Shown: positions 45,173 to 53,926, counted from the first letter of the stretch. The stretch is 64,000 nucleotides of DNA from Paenibacillus ottowii (GCF_006874425.1 NZ_VIJZ01000008.1:230322-294321), one strand, 5' to 3'. Numbers and translations: made by a program. Notes: a model not told the origin generated them from the sequence alone.

Positions 45173-45384
45173 AGTAAATCTAACAACTCCTTCATCGCTT
45201 CATACGACTTCGCAAGCCGGAATGATCTTATTCTCTCATCCTTTATAGCACAAAAGTGCAGGTCTCGCAATTACAGATTAGACCTTCAGAGTGCTAACCT
45301 AGTACCTATAATAGCAAGTCTCGGTCGTTTGAGTGCCTTAAATTCATGATTATCAGCTAGTGACCGTCTGACTTGAAATCAGGC

Positions 45385-46290
45385 TTATTTATTAGCTTGC
45401 AGGCTCTCCAGCGATGTATAAATGAAGGACTCGAATCCTTCCGCCGGCTCCCCTTGTGGAATGCTCACTTTCACGCTAAAAGCGCCCGTAGTATTTTCCA
45501 CAACAATATATTGTCGTGTGATTTTCGAACTGTTCGCTTGCAAGAACAGGCGGCTGCTGGTCAGCGCTTGAGGCACGGCTGCTTTGTCCAGCTTTTGCAC
45601 CTTCCCTATGGAAGCCAGGTCCTTTTCGCCTTCTTTTTGAAGCTCATCCAGATTAAAGTTCGAGGGCAGCTTCGTAATTTCGGCGTAGTAGTTGTCATCT
45701 ACCGCCAAAGCGACACGGTTCTGATCAGGAAATAAGGACATCGGGTCAAACACATACAGCGAATAGCCCGCTCCCTTTGCCAAAGTAGCAGTCTGCTTTT
45801 CCTTATTTCCTTCGAGGTTAAGCTCAAAAGTTTGAGTTTTCGCGCGTTCACCGCCTACTTGTTGACCAGGACTTCCGTTTTGATTGCTATCTGTTGCAGC
45901 CTCTGTCTTTTGTATTTTCGTTAAAGTCAGTTGCTTCGCTGTCGCGTCGCCCTCTACTGCTTTTTCGTTATATTCAAACGCTACTGGATCGCCTTCCTTA
46001 AGTCCAGCAATTACCGTATCCAGCCCCTCCCCCAATTGAAAGGATTGGGCTTCGCCATTGATCTCAATCTCTACCGTATGCGGGTCAGCAGCTCCGTTGT
46101 ATACACCTGTGCCCTTTTTAACCTGCGGCTCAGCGACCTGCTCTGGTGTGGCTTGCGGCTGTTGCGCTTGCGGTTGGTCAGCTCCTTGAGGTGTATTGTT
46201 GTTGGTTTGCGGTTTCGTGCCACAGGCTGACAGAGCCAGCACTGCCACGATAGTCAGTAGTAAGATTGAAAATGTGTTATGTTTTTTCAT
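45385..46290 (-). CDS. Hypothetical lipoprotein
   Basis: 301 aa from the ATG at 46290 after GGAGGTGG. The lipobox is LSAC. A Gln/Pro/Thr/Asn-rich linker (residues 30-65) leads to a small beta-rich domain ('PHTVEIEINGEAQSFQLGEG'), a second linker and a C-terminal domain of about 130 residues. The pattern suggests a surface sensor or wall-spanning protein. I do not recognise a family with certainty. Confidence 0.75.
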   Translation of the reverse strand: MKKHNTFSILLLTIVAVLALSACGTKPQTNNNTPQGADQPQAQQPQATPEQVAEPQVKKGTGVYNGAADPHTVEIEINGEAQSFQLGEGLDTVIAGLKEGDPVAFEYNEKAVEGDATAKQLTLTKIQKTEAATDSNQNGSPGQQVGGERAKTQTFELNLEGNKEKQTATLAKGAGYSLYVFDPMSLFPDQNRVALAVDDNYYAEITKLPSNFNLDELQKEGEKDLASIGKVQKLDKAAVPQALTSSRLFLQANSSKITRQYIVVENTTGAFSVKVSIPQGEPAEGFESFIYTSLESLQANK

Positions 46291-46521
46291 AAAATCCACC
46301 TCCACTTTGATAGACGGGCTTGTGTGGCAAAAGTTCCATGCAGCGTCTCATTTAAAATCCTTCCTCTAGCTCTCGTTTATGATATTCTCAGGATTTGCAA
46401 AATCCTAATACCATGGGGATGCCAGGTACGGTATAATGGGCTGTATTAAACCTCATTTTCGAGATACCGTTAGAAGGAACATTTACGTATTTATTTTCTT
46501 CCATACGGATGGAGCTGCCAC

Positions 46522-47466
46522 ATGAATCAAGCACACAAACCGTCTTTTTCCTTTGAATTATTGTACATCATAGGTATTATCGCTATTTCGTTCTCCTCGA
46601 TCTTCGTCAGATGGTCTGAAGCCGAGGTGTCCGTCATCGCTATGTACCGTTTGTACCTGACCAATCTGCTTATGCTGCCATTGGTCTGGAAATACCGTAC
46701 TGAGCTATTCAGCCTCACTCGCAAGCAGTGGATGATGATCCTCTGGTCCGGGATCGCGCTAGGGCTGCATTTCTTGCTGTGGATGGGCTCGCTGCGACTC
46801 ACCACTGTAGCAAGTTCTACTGTTATTATGACATTGGAACCGATCCTTGTCATGCTTGGATCTTTTTTGTTTTTCCGGACCGGCACAAATCGCGCTATGC
46901 TCTTCGGAATGGGTATGGCCTTTGTCGGCTCGCTAGCCATCGGCGCAGGAGATTTTCAGGTCTCAGGACAGGCCCTGCTCGGGGATGCTCTTTCCTTTTT
47001 GGGGATGGTAGCTGTGTCCATCCATATGCTAATGGGCAAGCATCTACGCGAGCATTTGAGCGCTTTTGTGTATAATTTTTGGGTTTTTATCATCGCAGCC
47101 ACATCGCTTGCGCTGTATAATGTGGTCAATGCTATACCTTTTACTGGATATGCTCCACGGGAATGGGGACTGTTCCTGCTGCTTGCCATTGTGCCTACGC
47201 TGTTTGGACATTACCTGTTTAACTGGCTGCTCAAATACATCAATGCCACCGCGGTGTCGATGGCCGTACTCGGTGAGCCCGTTATTTCTTCCCTGCTGGC
47301 TTGGTTGCTGCTTGGGGAAAGGCTGTCTACCTTGCAATTTGGTGCAGGCTTTTTCATCCTGTTCGGCGTATGGGTTTTTATCCGCTACGGAACGGATTTT
47401 AAAAAGCAAGTTGTTCACCAAAGTGAAATGCCTAACAATGAGCGTCCCCTAAAGGCTAACTCTTAG
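46522..47466 (+). CDS. EamA/DMT-superfamily transporter
   Basis: 314 aa with ten predicted membrane helices arranged as two EamA repeats. 'IIAISFSSIFVRWSEAEVSV' opens the first, and the conserved 'LEPILVMLGSFLFF' and 'LGEPVISSLLAWLLLGERLS' end the two repeats. Such proteins export amino acids or other metabolites; the substrate cannot be read. ATG follows GGAGCTGCCAC. It is 75 nt upstream of the rhodanese gene on the same strand. Confidence 0.88.
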   Translation: MNQAHKPSFSFELLYIIGIIAISFSSIFVRWSEAEVSVIAMYRLYLTNLLMLPLVWKYRTELFSLTRKQWMMILWSGIALGLHFLLWMGSLRLTTVASSTVIMTLEPILVMLGSFLFFRTGTNRAMLFGMGMAFVGSLAIGAGDFQVSGQALLGDALSFLGMVAVSIHMLMGKHLREHLSAFVYNFWVFIIAATSLALYNVVNAIPFTGYAPREWGLFLLLAIVPTLFGHYLFNWLLKYINATAVSMAVLGEPVISSLLAWLLLGERLSTLQFGAGFFILFGVWVFIRYGTDFKKQVVHQSEMPNNERPLKANS

Positions 47467-47540
47467 CTTATTACCCCATTTTCATAAACCATACCCAATG
47501 GATTAAATTTACCGTTAAATAAAGGAAGGCGGAATCTCTT

Positions 47541-48404
47541 ATGAAATCCATCGTATCCAAACGCTGGCTGCTGGCCCGATTGTATGAGCCCGACATAATC
47601 ATTGCCGACTGCCGTTCCCTGCTCGGGCAAGCTGGAGCTGGACGGAACGAATTTAATGAAGACCATATCCCAGGGGCGGTTCACTTCGATTTGGAGGAAG
47701 ACCTTACCGCTCCTCTAGGTGAGCATGGTGGTCGCCATCCATTACCTAATGTGGATATACTTGCTGCACGCCTGAGCCGTGCCGGGATCAACTCCGCTTC
47801 ACGCATCGTTGCTTATGATGACCAAGGGGGGATGATGGCCTCCCGCTTCTGGTGGCTGCTGCGCTACCTCGGACATGAGCAGGTATATGTGCTGGAAGAA
47901 AGTTACAGTGCCTGGAAGGAAGCAAAGTTCCCCGTTACGGCAGACCAGCCGATTCGCATTCCCTCCACCTTTGTGGCAAATGTTCAGCCACAAATGCTCA
48001 CAAGTATGAAAGAAGTACAACGTATATCTGTAGATTCTGTTCCTGTCGGCTCCTATATCGGTTTTTCACCTATATTGATCGACTCCAGAGAGCGTCCGCG
48101 CTACCTGGGGCTGGAAGAGCCCATAGATCAAGCAGCGGGGCATATTCCCGGTGCAGTGAATTTCTTCTGGAAAGAGGTCTTGGACGAAAAGGGTGCATTT
48201 AAAAACGCAGAGCAGTTGAAACAGCATTTCTCAGACCTAGATCAGAACGCTGAGATCATCGTATATTGCGGATCAGGCGTATCCGCCTGCCCGAATGTTC
48301 TGGCCTTGAATGAGGCAGGATTTAGTAAGGTGAGACTCTATCCGGGGAGCTGGAGCGATTGGATCAGCTATGAGGAAAATCCGGTGGCGACTGGACAGGA
48401 ATAA
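47541..48404 (+). CDS. Tandem-rhodanese sulfurtransferase
   Basis: 287 aa with two rhodanese domains. The N-terminal one has 'YDDQGGMMASR' where the active cysteine would be, so it is inactive. The C-terminal one carries the active loop 'YCGSGVSAC', as in thiosulfate or 3-mercaptopyruvate sulfurtransferases. It transfers sulfane sulfur to cyanide or thiols. AAGGAAGG precedes the ATG, and a strong terminator follows. Confidence 0.9.
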   Translation: MKSIVSKRWLLARLYEPDIIIADCRSLLGQAGAGRNEFNEDHIPGAVHFDLEEDLTAPLGEHGGRHPLPNVDILAARLSRAGINSASRIVAYDDQGGMMASRFWWLLRYLGHEQVYVLEESYSAWKEAKFPVTADQPIRIPSTFVANVQPQMLTSMKEVQRISVDSVPVGSYIGFSPILIDSRERPRYLGLEEPIDQAAGHIPGAVNFFWKEVLDEKGAFKNAEQLKQHFSDLDQNAEIIVYCGSGVSACPNVLALNEAGFSKVRLYPGSWSDWISYEENPVATGQE

Positions 48405-48438
48405 TCCATTTTTAACAGATATACAGGTTCTAAAGATA

Positions 48439-48483
48439 AACACACTGCCTTAAGCGATTGAGCTCATGGCAGTGTGTTTTTTC
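48439..48483 (+). terminator. Intrinsic terminator after the sulfurtransferase gene
   Basis: AACACACTGCC (48439-48449) pairs perfectly with GGCAGTGTGTT (48468-48478) and is followed by TTTTTT. It also marks the end of the dense chromosomal gene block. Confidence 0.85.
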
Positions 48484-48494
48484 TCTCATCGAAT

Positions 48495-49094
48495 TTATCG
48501 ATCATTTAATCCCTTTCCAGAGAGAATGTCTTGCTTACATTTTTCAATCCTTGATTCCCGAGTTTTAGATTGTTTGGGCGCAGAAAAATGCATAATGTAT
48601 GCTCTTTGTCGTCCCGGCGTCAATGCAGCAAAAGCAGTTTTCAAGGCAGGATTTTCATCTAATTTAGCTTGAAATTCTTCAGGAAATATGAGTTCTGTAT
48701 TCTTTTTGAAATCCACTTTTAAACCAGATTTTTCCACTTCAATGGCTTCATTAATATAGGCTTTCAAGATGGTTTCCATCTCCACGATTTCTTCAACATT
48801 CGTGAACCGAATCTGGCGCCCCGCCTGCGTGTCCTCCCCAGGTTTGATTAGAATACCATTGGGGTCTTTTAACAAAGCACCTTTGAAAAACATAAGCGCA
48901 CAGTGTTCTTTAAATCCCTGTATTATAGCGATGTTACTATTCTGAAACATGTAGCATGGTTTACCCCACTTCAATTCTTCAGTGAGCTGGCAGTCAAGCA
49001 TGATCGCTCTCAACTTCTCCATTTCCGCCTGCCATTTTTTCACTTTATCTAAATATGCATCAACTTTAGGATTCATTTCCTCTCTATTTGTCAA
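48495..49094 (-). CDS. YdeI/OmdA-type DUF1801 protein
   Basis: 199 aa. The N-terminal DUF1801 domain contains 'ELKWGKPCYMF' and 'ALMFFKGALLKDPNG'; the C-terminal OmpD-associated (YdeI) domain contains 'FPEEFQAKLDENPALKTAF' and 'TPGRQRAYIMHFS.AKQ'-like residues. A TTG start at 49094 is preferred because GGGGGGAG sits 6 nt upstream; an internal ATG has its purine run too close. The role is unknown; B. subtilis YdeI is linked to peptide resistance. Confidence 0.82.
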   Translation of the reverse strand: MTNREEMNPKVDAYLDKVKKWQAEMEKLRAIMLDCQLTEELKWGKPCYMFQNSNIAIIQGFKEHCALMFFKGALLKDPNGILIKPGEDTQAGRQIRFTNVEEIVEMETILKAYINEAIEVEKSGLKVDFKKNTELIFPEEFQAKLDENPALKTAFAALTPGRQRAYIMHFSAPKQSKTRESRIEKCKQDILSGKGLNDR

Positions 49095-49184
49095 TGTTAG
49101 CTCCCCCCTTATTGTTTTTGCTCATAATGTTTATGTATATAATTACAGAAAATCTATAGAATAGTCATCACAATGCTATATTTA

Positions 49185-49553
49185 TTATACGTTCACCTCA
49201 TCCCACCTATAAATTACATAACCCAATTGACATATAACTAATAATAAATAAATTACGTTTATGCATAGATATATTTTATTTTTTTTCTTATATTTATCTA
49301 AATCTACTTCTTCGTTCGCTTCTCTTTTTTTTATTTTCTCACTCCAACTCATTATTCTTGAGAATTCTACCGCACCCAATACTCCCCATAGCAATGGAAA
49401 GACTAGAAATATGGCATTTACTAGAGACAATAATATACCCATCCCTACATCATCCATTGTTCTTATTGATTTAAAATAAATGTGCACCACTAGTGACAGG
49501 CTAAATAATCCCAAGCCTATAATACTTACTATCGGTTTATCTTGCATTCTCAT
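49185..49553 (-). CDS. Small hypothetical membrane protein
   Basis: 122 aa with three to four hydrophobic helices (9-28, 41-65, 96-115) and a charged cytoplasmic segment 'EKIKKREANEEVDLDKYKKK'. No family recognised. Upstream, at 49584, the first integron-like site begins, so this may be the most distal cassette gene, but no attC-like site was found on its 3' side. Confidence 0.6.
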   Translation of the reverse strand: MRMQDKPIVSIIGLGLFSLSLVVHIYFKSIRTMDDVGMGILLSLVNAIFLVFPLLWGVLGAVEFSRIMSWSEKIKKREANEEVDLDKYKKKNKIYLCINVIYLLLVICQLGYVIYRWDEVNV

Positions 49554-49579
49554 TTTATTATACCCTTCGCTTCCAATTA

Positions 49580-49675
49580 CATATAACGATCTGTAATTAC
49601 GATGTCCCAGCGCTTTAGGACTAACAGTCCGGCTGCCACATGCGGCAGTTAAGCGGTAGGATGTGTCTGCTAAAT
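49580..49675 (-). repeat. attC-like site 1 (distal, divergent)
   Basis: It starts ATAACGAT and contains two internal hairpins, GGACT-aac-AGTCC and CTGCC/GGCAG, enclosed by CGCTT/AAGCG. This cross-shaped fold and the TAACG left end fit the other sites, but the GTTA right end is degenerate. It follows the DinB/methyltransferase-remnant cassette. Confidence 0.45.
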
Positions 49676-49975
49676 TGCTTCCCCTAAATAGCTATCCAAT
49701 CTTTTGAACACTATATATCTTAACGAAAAACACGTAAAATACATCGCTTCCTGTTCCTTCAAATGCATCACACAATTCTGTATCAGTTTTTTTCGGTCCT
49801 TTACCAAAAATAAATGTAATAAATCATAACAATATATGCCGTCATACCTTTTGCTAGTACGAAACTCTAACACCGATTCTTGAATAAAATTCGTTTTTAA
49901 ATCCCATTCTTTTGCTAGATCTACAGCTGAACTAGCTATCTCAATTCCATCAACCTCAAAATAAGAAGAGAACAT
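49670..49975 (-). pseudogene. Truncated class I SAM-dependent methyltransferase remnant
   Basis: The 101-residue frame starts at an internal Met. It encodes 'VDGIEIASSAVDLAKEWDL', 'YDGIYCYDLLHLFL' and 'NCVMHLKEQEAMYFTCFS', motifs II-VI of a class I methyltransferase. The codons just upstream still read 'GYGRNTK', the end of SAM-binding motif I, but a stop and no start codon precede them, so the N-terminus is lost. It lies 68 nt downstream of the DinB gene with no attC between, so the two share one cassette. Confidence 0.55.
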
Positions 49976-50042
49976 CTTGGTATTTCTCCCATATCCGCTC
50001 CAGGAACCAAAAAATGATGTGCATTATTCTTTTTTTAAATAC

Positions 50043-50498
50043 TCACTTAGCTCTTCTTTTAAGCTCATCAATCTGTCTTATATGATGTTGATCATGCCAG
50101 ATAAAATCTTTTAAATATGATATTACAGTAAACTCCCCGTCAGCATATTCTTTAGTAAGCTTATCATCTTCCAAACTCTCTATACTCTGCAATATCATGT
50201 TACGGTACTGAATAGTCATTTCAATTAATTCTTCCTTCGTTTTTGTTTTTCCAAATTCAACAGCATCCTGATTAAATTGATCAAAATCAATCTGTGTTAA
50301 TGTCAAAGGCATATTGTTTAATATCGGATTTATGGCTGCTTCATAAAAGTATTTATCCCACAGCAATATATGACTTACGATATCGTGAACTGACCATTTA
50401 TCTTCGGCAATCTTTATTTGCCAATCCATTTCACGAATCTTAGAAACAAAACATATCCATTCCTTGAACTCCCTCAGTAACTGCGACTTTTCATTCAT
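50043..50498 (-). CDS. DinB-family (DfsB/thiol-transfer type) protein
   Basis: About 151 aa from the ATG at 50498 with AAAGGGG 10 nt upstream (a GTG at 50507 is possible). The four-helix DinB fold has its metal ligands in 'HDIVSHILLWDKYF' and 'FIWHDQHHIRQID'. Family members bind a metal and often act in thiol-dependent detoxification. It is the head gene of the most distal recognisable cassette. Confidence 0.8.
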   Translation of the reverse strand: MNEKSQLLREFKEWICFVSKIREMDWQIKIAEDKWSVHDIVSHILLWDKYFYEAAINPILNNMPLTLTQIDFDQFNQDAVEFGKTKTKEELIEMTIQYRNMILQSIESLEDDKLTKEYADGEFTVISYLKDFIWHDQHHIRQIDELKRRAK

Positions 50499-50555
50499 GT
50501 TCTCCACACCCCTTTTTTAAAATTACAATTATTTCCACTAAAATTCCTTTTTCGA

Positions 50556-50618
50556 GGTGCCTTCTAGCAACCCTTGACTCTGTCAGGTGACGCAGTTGAA
50601 TTCACATTATAAGAAGCC
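50556..50618 (-). repeat. attC-like half-site 2
   Basis: Only the right half is recognisable in plus orientation: 'gacgcagttgaattcacat' then TATAAGAAG, matching 'gacgcagcttgaatattat'-GTTATGCGAAG of the better sites. The left half has decayed. It follows the 50662 gene. Confidence 0.4.
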
Positions 50619-50661
50619 CCACCTTCTAATTCATTTTTATTTCATCTTTCCTTTATGTTAA

Positions 50662-51126
50662 CTATATTCTGTTCTTCAAAATCTCAATATATTCAGGAGG
50701 AATATCAGTGAATTTTGAAATATCTAATACTTCGATTCCTACCTTTAAGGCATTTCTAGCAATTCTCAAATTATGTTTTACTTTAGTTATCCTATCTTTG
50801 AGTAGAGTATCTTCAAAGTCTAAATAGTCATCAGCTACTTCGCCATGTAAAAAGAACTCTAAGTCGTAAGTACCGATGTTCTCTTCTAGATAAAATATAT
50901 TAATGGAGCAAACCACAACAGCTTCCCCTGCGTTAAAACTGTATTTGAGGTATATGGCTCGTTCCTCCAAACTAATGAATTCATCATACAATTTCCCCAT
51001 AAATTTACTATGATAATCGTCTTTATTTTCATCGCGCCATTTCCTATAGGTTATCCAAAAGCCATTCATGGTTCGCTTCATCGCATTATATTGGCTATCC
51101 CAATCAAGTAATATATCTTTGTTCAT
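50662..51126 (-). CDS. Hypothetical cassette protein, 154 aa
   Basis: The ATG at 51126 follows AGGAAG (7-nt spacing). The protein is acidic and soluble with many aromatic residues ('GFWITYRKWRDENKDDYHSKF', split), no signal peptide and no recognised family. Size, charge and context resemble integron cassette or immunity-type proteins. Confidence 0.65.
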   Translation of the reverse strand: MNKDILLDWDSQYNAMKRTMNGFWITYRKWRDENKDDYHSKFMGKLYDEFISLEERAIYLKYSFNAGEAVVVCSINIFYLEENIGTYDLEFFLHGEVADDYLDFEDTLLKDRITKVKHNLRIARNALKVGIEVLDISKFTDIPPEYIEILKNRI

Positions 51127-51202
51127 TTAATCACTTCCTAATACTAAATTTATATATTCCAATTTTATTGAATTTCATATATGTTTTGCTTATTCCCCAA
51201 AC

Positions 51203-51275
51203 GTTTCCACATTCTCGAACCTGAAAGGTTTAAGAGACTTCAACACCAGATCGAAGACTTGCAATGTTGATTGCT
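51203..51275 (-). repeat. attC-like site 3 (degenerate)
   Basis: It begins AAACGTTTCCACATTC, similar to the 'TAACGTTTCTGTATTC' left end, contains AACCT/AGGTT, and ends with GTTGATTGC. It lies downstream of the frameshifted 51502-52081 gene, as expected of its cassette. Confidence 0.4.
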
Positions 51276-51379
51276 TGAATCTCCTTCCTAGCTTATACCT
51301 CCGAGCAATCCAAGTGACTATAGGCCGCAGTGTAAATTCGTACTTAATTACGTTGCTTCTTCATCACTTACGGGACCCA

Positions 51380-51466
51380 TTACAACAACATGTCTATGAA
51401 TTCTTGATTGTCTTTCTCTTCAGAATTAAGAATTTCATATTCTACAAATTTATCCAGAAAAAATTG
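51380..51466 (-). pseudogene. Coding remnant next to site 3
   Basis: About 28 codons read 'FFLDKFVEYEILNSEEKDNQ' then a short tail to a stop at 51380; a stop lies just upstream and there is no start. It looks like the 3' end of a lost small gene. The rest of 51276-51500 shows nothing clear. Confidence 0.3.
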
Positions 51467-51501
51467 TTACATGATGGTACTTGGAATAGCCCAAAAATTT
51501 T

Positions 51502-52081
51502 TTATTGTTTCTTTAACATTGACTCAATTATTTTTCTTGTATTCCCATCATCGGGTATAGCATCATCCCATCCGCGACCATACCATTGATCTGTATTCCT
51601 TATCAAAAAATCAAGTTCAATCCATCGCTCTGCAATAATTAATTTAAAAATGTACGCCATTCTATTTACCATGAATTTATTTAAAGTCTCCATATCAGTT
51701 TCAGAGAGTTGAATTATTTGGATTTGCATGCATATCTTCAACAGGACCATTTCTAAAAGCAAAATGTGTAAGTGATTTAGCAATCATTGTTAAGTTTTCT
51801 TCAACTAAAAGCTCAGCTTTTACTCTATCATTCATTTGTTTTGCATGTTCAGTTTTAACAAGTAGATAATCGTCAAGTGTCGAGTTTCTAATAGTAATTC
51901 CGTATTTTCTTCGTCTATATGTAATTTTTGATTCCTTTACATCAAAAAGCTGAGCTATCATATAATCTGATATCTGCTCATCTATAAACATCGTTTTGAG
52001 ATCTTCTTGCGTAAGATCGTCTAAAAATAATTCTTCTCCCGCAGCCTTCTTCGCCTCAAATTCTTTAAAGATTCCCATCAT
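51502..52081 (-). pseudogene. Frameshifted cassette gene of unknown function
   Basis: Two overlapping frames join into one protein of about 190 aa if one frameshift near 51705 is allowed. The first frame runs from the ATG at 52081 (AGGAGG 5 nt upstream) through 'DEQISDYMIAQLFDVKESKI', which has a helix-turn-helix look, to 'VEDMHANPNNS'. The second continues 'QLSETDMETLNKFMVNRMAY' to 'RKIIESMLKKQ'. No slippery heptamer is obvious, so mutation is more likely than programmed shifting. A 43-aa membrane peptide gene lies 18 nt upstream in the same cassette. Confidence 0.6.
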
Positions 52082-52098
52082 TATGACCTCCTATTTTA

Positions 52099-52230
52099 CT
52101 AATTGCTATGATTTGTTCCGTCTTTATTCAACTCTTTGTCTCTAGTGTGACTAATAAACAAGCCACTAATAACAATTGATAAACCTAATATGAAAGAACT
52201 AATTATTGTACTCAGATTTAGTCGCTTCAT
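52099..52230 (-). CDS. 43-aa single-pass membrane peptide
   Basis: The ATG at 52230 is preceded by AGGAGGGAAGG with good spacing. The peptide has a short basic start, one membrane helix ('IISSFILGLSIVISGLFIS') and a polar tail 'HTRDKELNKDGTNHSN'. It ends 18 nt before the ATG of the HTH-like frameshifted gene, so the two form a small operon. Function unknown. Confidence 0.6.
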   Translation of the reverse strand: MKRLNLSTIISSFILGLSIVISGLFISHTRDKELNKDGTNHSN

Positions 52231-52276
52231 TGCCCTTCCCTCCTATAAATAAAAATTAATCATTTAATCGCATATC

Positions 52277-52402
52277 AGATAACGTCACTGTATTCATGAA
52301 CTTCGCTGGGGGGTATCTGCTAAAATCCCCCTTTGAGATAAATCTCATCTGGCAGATTTAAGGAATCACACAGACCGAAGCGTGAATTTATATTATTAGA
52401 AG
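52277..52402 (-). repeat. attC-like site 4
   Basis: It begins GATAACGTCACTGTATTCATG and ends TATTATTAGAAG. Internal pairs include GGGGG/CCCCC around 'tatctgctaaaat' and TGAGAT/ATCTCA. 'CAGACCGAAG..TGAATTTATATTA' matches the right half of the other sites. It follows the kinase-remnant cassette. Confidence 0.65.
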
Positions 52403-52453
52403 TTCATTTCTTCCGAAATACTTCTAAGATGTTGACCCTATATATTCTTCATT

Positions 52454-52603
52454 CTACTTTATTAGATTTAAGTTATTTATAATCTCAGCATTTTTTGCCT
52501 CGTGCATTGAGCAGCTTTGATTATGAAAAATCTTTATTACTTCGGTTTCCCCCCATTCATAGACACTTGCAGTATTACCAATACCAAGTAATTCACCTAT
52601 CAT
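52454..52603 (-). pseudogene. N-terminal fragment of an aminoglycoside-phosphotransferase-like kinase
   Basis: A 49-codon frame with a strong Shine-Dalgarno (AAAGGGGGAAATT) encodes 'GELLGIGNTASVYEWGETE' and 'VIKIFHNQS', the glycine-rich loop and ATP lysine of APH/CHK kinases, then 'EAKNAEIINNL' and stops. The catalytic loop is absent, so only the start of a kinase remains. It lies directly before site 4. Confidence 0.55.
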
Positions 52604-52652
52604 AATTTCCCCCTTTCTTCGAGCAACAAAACGTTGCGTTTGTTTTCTCCAA

Positions 52653-53102
52653 TTAACATTCCAACGCTTTGCTTGCTTCTGTTAATTCATCATTGGCCTC
52701 TAAATATTTTAATATTTTTTCAATATCATCGTGGTCCATTGTCTTCGCTATAATTAGATGTTTAATATTAAGTCCTGATATTCCCATTTCTTTTTCAAAG
52801 TGATTTACTAATTTTTGAGGGGTTGCCACCAAACTCCATCGTTCACTTCCATCCGAAAAAGTAAGGGTCACCTCCACCAAATCAAACTCCTTTGGATCAT
52901 CATCAAACTTCCATTTTTCTAAATAAGGCACTTCTATATTTCCTTCAATAAAATGAGCTTTTGATATCCAAACTGCTTTTCCATGATTCCCAATAATTCT
53001 ATACTTATCCTGTTCTTCTTTTTTTACGATGTATTTATTGCCCCTTGTAAGTGCATGAGCATATACACCTATACTTATACAAGTTATAATTGGTTCCTCC
53101 AT
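52653..53102 (-). CDS. Hypothetical cassette protein, 149 aa
   Basis: The ATG at 53102 has GGAAG 7 nt upstream. The protein is a small, acidic, beta-rich protein with a KOW/SH3-like N-terminus ('GNKYIVKKEEQDKYRIIGNH') and a C-terminal helix pair. No family recognised. It shares the cassette that ends in site 4 with the kinase fragment. Confidence 0.6.
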   Translation of the reverse strand: MEEPIITCISIGVYAHALTRGNKYIVKKEEQDKYRIIGNHGKAVWISKAHFIEGNIEVPYLEKWKFDDDPKEFDLVEVTLTFSDGSERWSLVATPQKLVNHFEKEMGISGLNIKHLIIAKTMDHDDIEKILKYLEANDELTEASKALEC

Positions 53103-53162
53103 CAATTCACTTCCATACCGTATTTAATTTAAATGAAATACACAGCTTCCTATATTTTCTTA

Positions 53163-53224
53163 CCGAACCGAGGATGTATTCATGACGCCCAGCGCATGCT
53201 GGATTAGATAATACAACCACTTCT
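53163..53224 (-). repeat. attC-like site 5 (short, degenerate)
   Basis: 'GATGTATTCATGACGCCCAG' resembles the 'TGTATTCATGAACCC' left arm of the other sites, and CCAGC-gcat-GCTGG forms the central stem. The terminal TAAC/GTTA boxes are not intact. It follows the DUF4375 gene. Confidence 0.4.
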
Positions 53225-53229
53225 GCGAG

Positions 53230-53769
53230 TTACTTACAAACATCCATGAGCTCTTTCAACAATACAATCCAGTTGTTAGAAAGATAACCGATTAAGCAGT
53301 CGAAAATATCTCTATCTATTGAATATACATACAGTCCGTCGGCCAAATCTTTAATTCTTTCAAGCTTCCTTTCATTTATGTCATGTCTCTCTTCAAATGT
53401 TGTAACTTGGTATGGTTCTATTTTTATTTGCCCATTAAAATGAATACCTTCAACGAGTTCTTTTATCTCCTCTAGAATAGACAAATCTTTTTCTGCTTTA
53501 ATTAGCTTTAAAGCAGAAATGGTTTCATTCAAGTACTTTCCAGTGGAATTTTCCAGAAACCCAAGAATCCCATTCATTGATAATTCTGTATCGAAGTCTA
53601 TTAACAAAATAATAGTCCTCAAAGATTCGGGTACCTTATAAATCGTATCTCTTATCGAGCTAGCCTCTTCTCCATAGATAACACTACCTATGTGTTCCAC
53701 AAGATCTGCAGCCGAAAAGTTATTATGGGGCGGAATTAGTAGCTTTATAACATGATTTGGGGTGCTCAT
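53230..53769 (-). CDS. DMP19/DUF4375-like protein
   Basis: About 179 aa from the ATG at 53769 (AAGGTG upstream; an ATG at 53772 is equally possible). The longer frame enters attC site 6 and is rejected. 'VPESLRTIILLIDFDTELSM', then 'GILGFLENSTGKYLNETISAL' (each read separately) match the DUF4375 pattern 'EVNNGGF.QYF.N..G', with the Gly-Phe core kept. Relatives occur beside SMI1/KNR4 immunity genes. A role in toxin immunity is possible but not shown. Confidence 0.65.
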   Translation of the reverse strand: MSTPNHVIKLLIPPHNNFSAADLVEHIGSVIYGEEASSIRDTIYKVPESLRTIILLIDFDTELSMNGILGFLENSTGKYLNETISALKLIKAEKDLSILEEIKELVEGIHFNGQIKIEPYQVTTFEERHDINERKLERIKDLADGLYVYSIDRDIFDCLIGYLSNNWIVLLKELMDVCK

Positions 53770-53811
53770 CATATTCACCTTGATTTCATAATTTTGGTTT
53801 CCATGGTGTCG

Positions 53812-53926
53812 TCTAATATTTTTGTATCCATGAACCCAAAAGGGTCGTCTGCTGAAATACCTCTTCGAAACCCAACTCGCAGACCTAGGTTTCATTGGAG
53901 ACGCAGCTTGAATATTATATTTTAAA
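53812..53926 (-). repeat. attC-like site 6 (close relative of sites 10, 11 and 16)
   Basis: It shares long stretches with site 10: 'CGAAACCCAACTCGCAGACC' and 'GACGCAGCTTGAATATTAT'. The left end reads TCTAATATTTTTGTATCCATG and the right end TATATTTTAAAG, so both core boxes have begun to decay. It follows the GNAT cassette gene. Confidence 0.65.

Noticed and set aside
44729..45349. Long plus-strand open frames opposite dapH and other genes
   Set aside because: They mirror well-supported minus-strand genes, lack ribosome binding sites and contain no recognisable domains.
45173..45384. Possible lysine riboswitch or T-box before dapH
   Set aside because: On the minus strand I found neither the L-box core (GAGGTGCGA type) nor the T-box sequence TGGNACCGCG; only two short hairpins are present.
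49580..49675. Cross-shaped fold considered as a tRNA
   Set aside because: No T-arm sequence GTTC, no anticodon-arm geometry and no 7-bp acceptor stem; the arms fit an attC-like palindrome better.
51690..51720. Programmed frameshift in the HTH-like cassette gene
   Set aside because: No slippery heptamer or stimulatory structure is visible; many neighbouring genes are plainly mutated, so a simple indel is more likely.
53770..53895. Longer start for the DUF4375-like protein
   Set aside because: The extra 42 codons are read from attC-like site 6 and have no ribosome binding site; a good start lies at 53769-53772.
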